Shown here piece by piece: positions 1 to 5,732 of a stretch of 5,732 nucleotides of DNA. A model generated the notes under the pieces. It searched no databases. It had not been told where the DNA came from and saw nothing but the letters and a program-made list of their open reading frames with translations. The DNA is from an uncultured bacterium (GTDB taxonomy: Bacteria; Bacteroidota; Bacteroidia; CAILMK01), in contig CAILMK010000512.1 of NCBI GenBank assembly GCA_903835275.1, positions 1 through 5,732 of the forward strand, read 5' to 3'. The position numbers were made by a program, and so were the translations under genes. Numbering within the stretch: the stretch's first letter is position 1; every line of letters starts with the position of its first letter.

Positions 1-832
1 ATGTATAGTTTACACCTTCACTTGCGGTGTTATCAAAATAATCAAGCTCTGCTTTTGCCTTGTCGGAACTGATCCAGACCGGAGTCATATTTAATTTCAC
101 AAACGCATCATTGCCACTTTGACGATAGACATTAAATCCATTCAGGTTTAACTCTTTATACTGCTTCATTTCCACATTCCAGACAATTTCTATTTTTGTC
201 TTTTTCTCTGTGGCACGCGTCGTGATTTCTATCGGTGGAGAAAGATTCGGTTTATCACCGTATTTCCATTGGTAGGTACCGGCAGGATCTTCCTGGGTTT
301 TACCACCAATGACCGGAAATAATCCGTATTCATACAATTCATCAAAAGGCATATTCTTATCCACCAAACCAAAGCCACTCAATAGCGCGATGTCGTAGTC
401 AATACTGAATGCCACCTTCATGCTTTGAACAGAATTGGGATCTGATTTAACCTGTGCAAGAAAATCCTTTTTGGAAAATGGCTTTAAGGTGGTATGTACT
501 GCCTTATCCTTTTTCAGATACAAATCCAGTTTTGCTTTCAGCGCCTGCTGGCCTTCCTTGTCAGAAACTACATTATCGTAATTCTTGGAAACACTTATTT
601 CAGGATAGATGGTGGATTTAGAAAGCTCCACCCATTTTGAATTTTTATCCTGGGTAATCACCCTGCGTTTAATGACAAAGCCTTCCAGCTTATCCTGCCA
701 TGTATCCACATACCAGAGCAGCTTAACTACATTCTTGTTTCCTTCGCCATACAGGTGGTAAGGATTTACCTGCGCGTTGAGAATGAAATTAGAACCAAAT
801 AAAATAAATACTACTGCTAAAAGCCGTTTCAT
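1..832 (-). CDS. Exported fibronectin type III-like protein, C-terminus cut by window edge
   Basis: This frame is open from an ATG at 832 to the left edge, giving 277 residues and no stop, so the C-terminus is missing. An in-frame TAA lies a short way upstream and no other ATG intervenes, which fixes the start. Residues 1-20 form a signal peptide: a KR-containing n-region, a hydrophobic core and a cleavage site after LNA, before Gln21. Residues about 34-90 (VKLLWYVDTW, then GFVIKRRV) look like a divergent FN3 or beta-sandwich unit. Residues about 92-130 are Lys-rich and probably helical. Residues about 138-160 (DYDIALLSGFGLVDKN) are a conserved-looking linker. Residues about 212-277 form a clearer FN3 unit, with IEIVWNV followed by LNGFNVYRQ. 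FN3 domains normally mediate binding, and no catalytic motif is visible. It follows the 952-residue gene by 45 bases with no visible terminator, so co-transcription is likely. The partner is unknown; a surface adhesin or adaptor role is inference. Confidence 0.88.
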   Translation of the reverse strand, partial: MKRLLAVVFILFGSNFILNAQVNPYHLYGEGNKNVVKLLWYVDTWQDKLEGFVIKRRVITQDKNSKWVELSKSTIYPEISVSKNYDNVVSDKEGQQALKAKLDLYLKKDKAVHTTLKPFSKKDFLAQVKSDPNSVQSMKVAFSIDYDIALLSGFGLVDKNMPFDELYEYGLFPVIGGKTQEDPAGTYQWKYGDKPNLSPPIEITTRATEKKTKIEIVWNVEMKQYKELNLNGFNVYRQSGNDAFVKLNMTPVWISSDKAKAELDYFDNTASEGVNYT

Positions 833-877
833 TAAAGGGGGGAGAATGATTTATTTATATCCTTGTAAAAATGTGTT
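833..877 (-). other. 45-base intergenic gap, no terminator or promoter seen
   Basis: This A/T-rich spacer separates the 952-residue gene from the FN3 gene. It contains a run of six C on the coding strand (837-842) shortly before the ATG. I see no GC-rich hairpin followed by T residues, and no Bacteroidota-type TAnnTTTG promoter box. There is no Shine-Dalgarno sequence before the ATG, as is usual in this phylum. The gap is most simply a spacer within an operon. Confidence 0.5.
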
Positions 878-3736
878 TTATATTCCTATATTAAATCCAA
901 TGCCCGGTTGCAATCCGAACGGAAGGTTGACGTACATGGTGCCGGATAAGTTTGCACTTCCGTTGCCCGCGCTTATTGTACCATTCGCCGCGCCGGAGAC
1001 CGTTACATCCTGATCAAAGAACCAGTTGCTCATGGTCAGTGTGCCGCTTCCGTTTACGAGTACTCCAAATGCGCCGTTAAGGCCGTTCTGGTTGATCGCT
1101 ACGTTTACATCGGAGTTCATGTTCATTTGCATATTGCCACCGATGTTAAAGCCACCAAAGCCCATATTTACTGCGTAGTTGAATCCTGCACTTGCCTTTC
1201 CTCCGAGGCTACCTGTAAAGTTAGTGCCGCTGGAAGTAGCCCCACTGAAATTAATGAATCCGTTGGTGAGGTTGATATGCGAAAGCAAAGTACCTGTCAT
1301 GTTGTTTCCACTGGCAGACCATTGACCATTGCCCACTGAAAAATTCATCACATTCTTATTCGTTGATAAGATCCAACCGTTGGAAGGGAAATTAACCGTG
1401 GAAGAAACACTTCCTGAAATCTGGTTGGCAGGAATCATATAATTGATCGCCATGGTTCCTGTGAAGTAAGGATTAGTTTTAAGAACATTCAGCGTACCGC
1501 TCAGGCTTAGTTGTACGTTTCCGTTTCCGAATTGCGCAACAGTTTGCCCCACGAGTTCGCACATATTGGCAACGTCCGCAATGCCAAGTTTCAAACCAAC
1601 CACGTATGTGCCCTGTTCAGGATCTCCGCCTTGTGCAGTCGGATCGTTCAGTTTATAATTCATTCCGAATTGTCCGCCGAGCTGGGAAATTTTTAATCCT
1701 GATTGTCCGAGTGGAATATTTACACCTGCATTGAGGCTAAGGTAAGCGAAGTTATAATCAGGCGCCTGCATGGCTCCGATATCAATCATACCGCCCACAC
1801 CAATGGTGGTGAAATTACCATTGAAGGTACCGGTAAACCTGTTTGCTCCCATGGTTGCAGAAAAATCTACAGAAACAGGAGGCTTGTTAAAGCTTCCTGA
1901 TATTCCTCCCACAGTTATAGTACCGGCATCATTGATGCTCATATTATTTACCTGTAATGCAGCGGCAACCGTTACATTTATTTCCACTTTTGCAGAAATG
2001 GTCAGAGTGCCCGGCGCATAATTGGCATTGATAAGTTCAAATGTAAATGCCTTGTAAGCTACTTTTCCGGAGCCGTTAAATTTAGTCAGGCTTCCATCTT
2101 TTATTTCAAATTCCGTAATGGAAACATTTGCATCAAATAGATCATGTTTTGCTTCCAGTGAACCGCGTATAGAAGTCATGTCAAAATTCTGATTGAAATC
2201 CGCCATGAGGTTCAAATTGGATAAGGTCATGGATAATGCCTTCAGGTTTGAAGCATTAATGTTTGCGTTGCAATTACCTGCACCAAAATCAAGCCCGAGT
2301 GTAATGGAGCCATCAGTATGCGCCATCTGGTCAACAGTCACTGAACCGCTGCCGGTGGTAAAATTAATTCCGTTCAGCATATCCACTTGTACACCCAATG
2401 AAAGCGTGTTCATGGTAATCCTGAATGCATCGGTAACGTAACTTGCTCCTGCCACCACTTTGAATGTACCTGTAAACGTTCCGGAAGAATTGAGGTTGCC
2501 CCCTTGTAAGCTGGCGATGGTAGTACCCGTCTTCACAATATCCATGTTTATATTGTGTACTCCGCTAAAGTCAAAACTACCTGCCCATCCGTTTGTGTTA
2601 TTAAAGTTAAATGTAACGTTGCCATTTACTCCCTGGCGCAAAATCACCAGTCCGTTCATCAATGGCTTATCAGCATTCATGTTTACATTCATAGTAACAG
2701 ATCCGCCAAGATTTCCATTGGGAGATACGGTAAGTGCAAGACTTGATATTTTCAAATTAATAAAACCTATCGTTCCTATATCAAGGTCCCCGCTCCAACT
2801 GATGGCAACATTCTTGATGGCGCCTGTCTGACAATTTTTATTGAAGGAAAGTGTGGCGCCGGTAATGTTTACCTGTTTGGAAACTACGCCAGCCATGGTC
2901 ATTGCAAAGGATGCGTTGGTGGTGGAATAGTTACAAAATCCTTGTCCGTCCGGTGTGGTGGAAGTTGGATTTGCAGTGAAATTAGCTGCAATCGGTCCAA
3001 AACTCATGCCGGTTGTTATCGGTGCGCAATTGCAGGTTACCCTGCAATATTTTACCATCGTAACCGCAGAATAAGATACTCCCTGGATTTTGAAAACAAC
3101 CTTTACGGGTGTTACGGATGTTGTATCGTTTAGTTGTATGCTTACTGTCTGTGAACTTGTATTGCTAAGGGAAACACCATTGCCGCTAAGAATGGACCAG
3201 CTATAGCTGCCAAAAGGAACCGCACTTGCAGTACCTGACTTGGCCTGACCAATGCAAATGGTATCCGGCAAGGTGACCTTTATACTGTAAACGGTGAAAT
3301 CAAAAGGTACGTCGCCGCTTTGATCCTTTACAGTTCCTTCCGTTACCCATTTATCTTCGTCTGCATCCCAGATACCGCCGGACTTGAAATGTACTTCATA
3401 ATGTCCGTTCAGTTTTGCAGCAACAGAATTACCGGGTTCTGGGCTACTTCCCACATCAGGAAATATCTTGCCATCCCATGTTTTTGTTTCATTCGGACCT
3501 ATGGAAAAATCACTTGGGTCCACTGTATATTGAATAGGCCCGGTAGTAGTGATGCTAACCGATCCGTTTTCATATTTATCCGTTGTTTTGCTCTGCGAAC
3601 CGCTAAAGTTGGAAAACTCTCCTGTCTGCTTGCTAACATACAGGGCGGTTTGGGAATAAGTTTGTTGCATTCCTCCAAGAAAAACAAGGAGCAATGCAGC
3701 AATCTTTATAAAATATGTGTGTAATTTTCTTGTCAT
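878..3736 (-). CDS. Large exported beta-rich Asn/Gly-repeat protein with Ig/PKD-like domain, function unknown
   Basis: This complete 952-residue frame starts at an ATG 3 bases after the stop of the barrel gene. I do not recognise a named family. Residues 1-28 are a signal peptide with core IAALLLVFLGG and probable cleavage before Gln29. Residues 30-155 are a soluble beta-rich region with an acidic patch (DADEDKW, 124-130). Residues about 157-229 resemble an Ig/PKD-like domain (PDTICIG, then YSWSILSG). A cysteine cluster follows (Cys231, 235, 237; then 268 and 302). From about 240 to the end come alternating polar/hydrophobic strands rich in Asn, Gly, Ser and Thr. A short F/L-T/S-G-T/S-hydrophobic motif recurs at 421, 634, 745, 758, 813, 840 and 930. 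Residues 660-740 form a distinct block (AGVNIPLGQSGLKI, then LGGQFGMNY). Residues 741-952 hold only three Lys and three Asp. No type IX secretion C-terminal domain, lipobox or catalytic motif is seen. It could be a secreted fibre, a beta-solenoid adhesin, an AsmA/TamB-like amphipathic protein or, less likely, a barrel. Confidence 0.93.
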   Translation of the reverse strand: MTRKLHTYFIKIAALLLVFLGGMQQTYSQTALYVSKQTGEFSNFSGSQSKTTDKYENGSVSITTTGPIQYTVDPSDFSIGPNETKTWDGKIFPDVGSSPEPGNSVAAKLNGHYEVHFKSGGIWDADEDKWVTEGTVKDQSGDVPFDFTVYSIKVTLPDTICIGQAKSGTASAVPFGSYSWSILSGNGVSLSNTSSQTVSIQLNDTTSVTPVKVVFKIQGVSYSAVTMVKYCRVTCNCAPITTGMSFGPIAANFTANPTSTTPDGQGFCNYSTTNASFAMTMAGVVSKQVNITGATLSFNKNCQTGAIKNVAISWSGDLDIGTIGFINLKISSLALTVSPNGNLGGSVTMNVNMNADKPLMNGLVILRQGVNGNVTFNFNNTNGWAGSFDFSGVHNINMDIVKTGTTIASLQGGNLNSSGTFTGTFKVVAGASYVTDAFRITMNTLSLGVQVDMLNGINFTTGSGSVTVDQMAHTDGSITLGLDFGAGNCNANINASNLKALSMTLSNLNLMADFNQNFDMTSIRGSLEAKHDLFDANVSITEFEIKDGSLTKFNGSGKVAYKAFTFELINANYAPGTLTISAKVEINVTVAAALQVNNMSINDAGTITVGGISGSFNKPPVSVDFSATMGANRFTGTFNGNFTTIGVGGMIDIGAMQAPDYNFAYLSLNAGVNIPLGQSGLKISQLGGQFGMNYKLNDPTAQGGDPEQGTYVVGLKLGIADVANMCELVGQTVAQFGNGNVQLSLSGTLNVLKTNPYFTGTMAINYMIPANQISGSVSSTVNFPSNGWILSTNKNVMNFSVGNGQWSASGNNMTGTLLSHINLTNGFINFSGATSSGTNFTGSLGGKASAGFNYAVNMGFGGFNIGGNMQMNMNSDVNVAINQNGLNGAFGVLVNGSGTLTMSNWFFDQDVTVSGAANGTISAGNGSANLSGTMYVNLPFGLQPGIGFNIGI

Positions 3737-3739
3737 AAT

Positions 3740-5311
3740 TTAGAACATAAAATTCAGGTTTGCCAAACCATAATACTCATTGTATTTGTTTGCGGGGGTT
3801 GCATCAATATAATTGGTACTTCCAACTTCCATAGAGTAACTAACATATTTGCTTATTTCCTGCCTGTATTGCATCATAAGCGTATTTCTTGCATTGGAAG
3901 TGGCGTAAATGGTTGCGTCATTCCTGTTCGTATTATATCCTGCTGTAATAGTGATCTTCGGCTTCTTGAAATTATAACCTACCGAACCTCCCATGGTATT
4001 CATGCGTTGCAATACACCACCACCCACTGTTATAGTGTTATAATTGGAATATTGTACTGATAAAACCAAAGGCACGTTCAAACTCTGTTGTATGGTAGCA
4101 AATATAACATCTGAAGTGCTGTTATTGTCCGGCAAGGCATTATTATTTCTAACAGTCCCGCTGTACATAATGTTAAAATTGGTGGCTGCTTTTCCTTCCG
4201 CGAGGCGATAATTGAAGCCTGCGTTGTAGGTTAAGAGCTTGTCAGTTATCTTATAATACGATTCGATATAACTGGTTGTGATCCTGTCATTTTCCCGGTA
4301 GCTTGCAAAAAATTGCGGCCATTTCGGGTTTGGTGTCAGGCTCAGGCTGGCTATATAATAGTTGTTAACGATCTTATTGGTCAACTGGTTGTACAGGTTG
4401 TCCCCGTTAGTAACCACCTTTACTTGTACGCCAATTCTTCTCTTCCAGAAATTCATATTATCAGCAAGGCTTACTTCCTGAATGTCATTCCTCATGAAAG
4501 GATTCCCAAAAGATTCATAAGCTGGTCCTACCCTATGATAATCAAATGAAAAGCGATTGAACCATAGCTTTAGTGTGGATTTTACAAACCATGTTGCAGA
4601 TGCCAGTTTTTGTATCAGCAAAGGCGAGGTGGATGGATTTATAATGATGAGCCCTTTGAAAAAGGACGGATCGAAACTGAAGTTTTGCTTCAGGGTAGTA
4701 TCAATTTCCTGCCTCGTTAATGCAGGCCTTGAATAATCATTCGTGGTCATACTCATGGCAAATCCCGCTGATTCATGGAATACGCCGTTTTGAGTGATGA
4801 TTGCCTGGTCTGCGCCTGCAACAATATTTTGCATGGGGCCGGTACCAAACCTTATTGAATTGGTATCATCATAGGCACGTAATAAGGTTATGCCGAATAT
4901 GGACCCTTCCTGTTCCTTGCCACCGTTGATGCGAGCGGCAATAATCTTCCGTCTGTATACACCGGGATTTACATAGAAGGAATCACGCCTGCTGTCTGTG
5001 CGGATATTGTAGGGAATAAAGGCGGTGTCCTTTCTCACCTTCAAAATATTTCCGTCAACTGCCCGGCTCAGGTCGCCCTCAACCACGCTTATATTTATCC
5101 TGGGTGCTTTGAAAATAGCTTCAACGCCATCTACGCGCACCCCGTTTAAAACCACGGCATCGTATGTAGGAAAATTGGTCCCGTAATAAACCTCAAACTT
5201 GTTATTCTTAAGGCCTATTCTGAATTTGCTTCTTGGCTGAACGTATGCGTAGTCTGTATTAGTCCAGTATCCGGAAATAGGCATGGACCATGATTTGGAA
5301 CCTTGGTTCAA
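3740..5311 (-). CDS. Outer-membrane beta-barrel protein, C-terminal portion of a frameshifted gene
   Basis: This frame encodes 523 residues when read from a TTG at 5311. That TTG is probably not a true start: a TGA sits only four codons upstream, there is no signal peptide, and the first residues read as the middle of a protein. The next possible start is an ATG at 5284. The content resembles a Bacteroidota outer-membrane barrel family that I recognise from memory by a QPFNQFG-like signature. Matching points are YAYVQPRSKFRIG at 21-33, VYYGTNFP at 41-48, NPGVYRRK at 115-122, YDDTNSIRFG at 147-156, RFSFDYHRVGPAYESFGNPF at 253-272 and FWKRRIGVQV at 288-297. From about 245 to the end there are many alternating amphipathic strands with aromatic girdles. 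The chain ends in LANLNFMF with a terminal Phe, as expected of a BAM-recognised barrel. The stop lies 3 bases before the next gene, implying tight co-translation. The cargo or ligand is unknown. Confidence 0.87.
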   Translation of the reverse strand: MNQGSKSWSMPISGYWTNTDYAYVQPRSKFRIGLKNNKFEVYYGTNFPTYDAVVLNGVRVDGVEAIFKAPRINISVVEGDLSRAVDGNILKVRKDTAFIPYNIRTDSRRDSFYVNPGVYRRKIIAARINGGKEQEGSIFGITLLRAYDDTNSIRFGTGPMQNIVAGADQAIITQNGVFHESAGFAMSMTTNDYSRPALTRQEIDTTLKQNFSFDPSFFKGLIIINPSTSPLLIQKLASATWFVKSTLKLWFNRFSFDYHRVGPAYESFGNPFMRNDIQEVSLADNMNFWKRRIGVQVKVVTNGDNLYNQLTNKIVNNYYIASLSLTPNPKWPQFFASYRENDRITTSYIESYYKITDKLLTYNAGFNYRLAEGKAATNFNIMYSGTVRNNNALPDNNSTSDVIFATIQQSLNVPLVLSVQYSNYNTITVGGGVLQRMNTMGGSVGYNFKKPKITITAGYNTNRNDATIYATSNARNTLMMQYRQEISKYVSYSMEVGSTNYIDATPANKYNEYYGLANLNFMF

Positions 5312-5732
5312 TATTAAAACTCACTTCATTATTTATCCTCGGTGCCTGGCGAAGCCCTTTTCCGGGCCCGGTGGCTGTATCAATACGGGTTCCCACGCTG
5401 ATAAATCCGTTGATGTCCCAATTTCTTTTTATCTGTGAGGGGGTTGCGCCTGCCATCTTTGCAGAATCCACGGCGTTGGATGTTATTTCAAAATCCCACT
5501 CCAAAACCGCCAGTTGTCCGCCGTCGCTGGTTTCGGCATTCATTTTAAGATGGTGCTTTCCACTTCTCAGATGTTGCAGGTATAGCATCGTTACTTTTTT
5601 ATCGGTCACCTTGGCTTGAAAATTTATTATGAATCCATCCATCATTAACCTGACTGAGGATTTCTTAAAGGTTTCGCTGTCCAAAAGTTGTACGGCAATG
5701 AATAATTCACCGTCCTTGACTTTTGCTCCTGC
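5259..5732 (-). CDS. N-terminal portion of the same outer-membrane protein (Ig-like region), 5' end outside window
   Basis: The frame is open from the right edge to a TAA at 5259-5261, giving 157 residues. Any TTG start at 5684 is only an artefact of the edge, since the 16 codons before it (ELFIAVQLL among them) read as good protein. Residues 1 to about 86 look like an Ig-like beta-sandwich: alternating strands, VRLMMDG, then the LRSGKHHLKM turn typical of such domains, ending LEWDFEI. A linker containing PSQIKRNWDINGFISVGTR follows, which in related barrels leads into the first strands. The last 16 or so residues (from about PRFQ to ILD) look out of frame. The natural continuation, SWSMPISGYWTN followed by YAYVQP, lies in the +1 frame and is carried by the 5311-3740 ORF, which overlaps this one by 53 bases. 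I therefore read the two ORFs as one gene of at least about 660 codons within the window. Confidence 0.82.
   Translation of the reverse strand, partial: AGAKVKDGELFIAVQLLDSETFKKSSVRLMMDGFIINFQAKVTDKKVTMLYLQHLRSGKHHLKMNAETSDGGQLAVLEWDFEITSNAVDSAKMAGATPSQIKRNWDINGFISVGTRIDTATGPGKGLRQAPRINNEVSFNIEPRFQIMVHAYFRILD
5262..5320 (-). other. Frameshift zone joining the two halves of the barrel gene
   Basis: The zone is bounded by the TGA at 5321-5323 that closes the downstream frame and the TAA at 5259-5261 that ends the upstream frame. A single +1 shift (one extra base, or two lost) anywhere between them would join the reading frames. Protein logic places it before the SWSMPISGYW segment, so roughly 5292-5320. 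The only run of four identical bases there is TTTT (AAAA at 5316-5319 on the plus strand). No classical slippery heptamer or RF2-type CTT-TGA site was seen. It may be a real disabling mutation or a sequencing/assembly error; the sequence alone cannot separate these. Confidence 0.72.

Larger units (their letters stand above)
1..5732 (-). other. Probable single operon: barrel protein, giant beta-rich exported protein, FN3 protein
   Basis: All supported genes lie on the minus strand, with gaps of 3 and 45 bases and no visible terminator between them. The first and last genes run out of the window, so both operon ends, the promoter and further members are not visible. The two proteins whose N-termini lie in the window have signal peptides, and the third is an outer-membrane barrel. 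The set therefore works in or beyond the outer membrane. Co-transcription is inferred from layout only. Confidence 0.62.

Noticed and set aside
837..842. Run of six G as a phase-variation tract or part of a terminator
   Set aside because: Six bases is short for slippage control, the run lies outside the coding sequence, and it is not in a hairpin followed by a T run.
777..1013. Plus-strand frame of 78 residues crossing the 833-877 gap
   Set aside because: It overlaps the ends of two solid minus-strand genes and has no recognisable content or start signal.
2460..2831. Plus-strand frame of 123 residues
   Set aside because: It is an antisense shadow of the low-complexity beta-rich gene, and its Pro/Leu-rich reading is expected from the complement of Asn/Gly/Thr codons.
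3320..3724. Plus-strand frame of 134 residues
   Set aside because: It lies wholly antisense to the well-supported 952-residue gene, its product is of unnatural composition and no family was recognised.
5309..5311. TTG as the genuine start of an independent 523-residue protein
   Set aside because: There is no signal peptide, an in-frame stop lies four codons upstream, and the N-terminal residues match the middle of a barrel protein that continues from the overlapping upstream frame.
5259..5323. Programmed ribosomal frameshift
   Set aside because: No slippery heptamer, RF2-like shift site or obvious downstream pseudoknot was seen. A mutation or sequence error is simpler, although recoding cannot be fully excluded.
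5290..5619. Plus-strand frame of 109 residues
   Set aside because: It is antisense to the Ig-like region of the barrel protein, which has clear family-like features; this frame has none.

Overview
The window is about 5.7 kb of densely coding DNA, with every supported gene on the minus strand, so transcription runs from high to low coordinates. It looks like a member of the Bacteroidota, and Chitinophagaceae-like environmental groups would fit, though this is inference. The grounds are: exported proteins with signal peptides ending just before Gln; starts preceded by A/T-rich sequence with no Shine-Dalgarno motif; an outer-membrane protein resembling a barrel family I know from this phylum; and fibronectin-III-like and Ig/PKD-like surface domains. 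No RNA gene, mobile element, CRISPR array, origin or clear terminator was seen.

Layout in transcription order. (1) From the right edge down to 3740 lies a large outer-membrane beta-barrel protein with an N-terminal Ig-like region. It is split into two overlapping frames, 5732-5259 and 5311-3740, by an apparent frameshift around 5262-5320. (2) Three bases after its stop, 3736-878 encodes a 952-residue exported, beta-rich protein. It carries a probable Ig/PKD-like domain, a cysteine cluster, and a long Asn/Gly/Ser/Thr-rich body with recurring F-T-G-T-like strand motifs. Its last 212 residues contain only six charged side chains. (3) After a 45-base gap, 832-1 encodes the first 277 residues of an exported protein with two fibronectin-III-like segments. 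It continues beyond the left edge.

The same orientation, the 3- and 45-base gaps and the lack of any visible terminator suggest one operon. A reasonable but untested picture is a cell-envelope apparatus: an outer-membrane barrel, a very large secreted or surface beta-fibre-like protein, and an FN3 adaptor or adhesin. No enzymatic motif was recognised in any of the three. The unusual points are the split barrel gene and the strongly charge-depleted repetitive protein.
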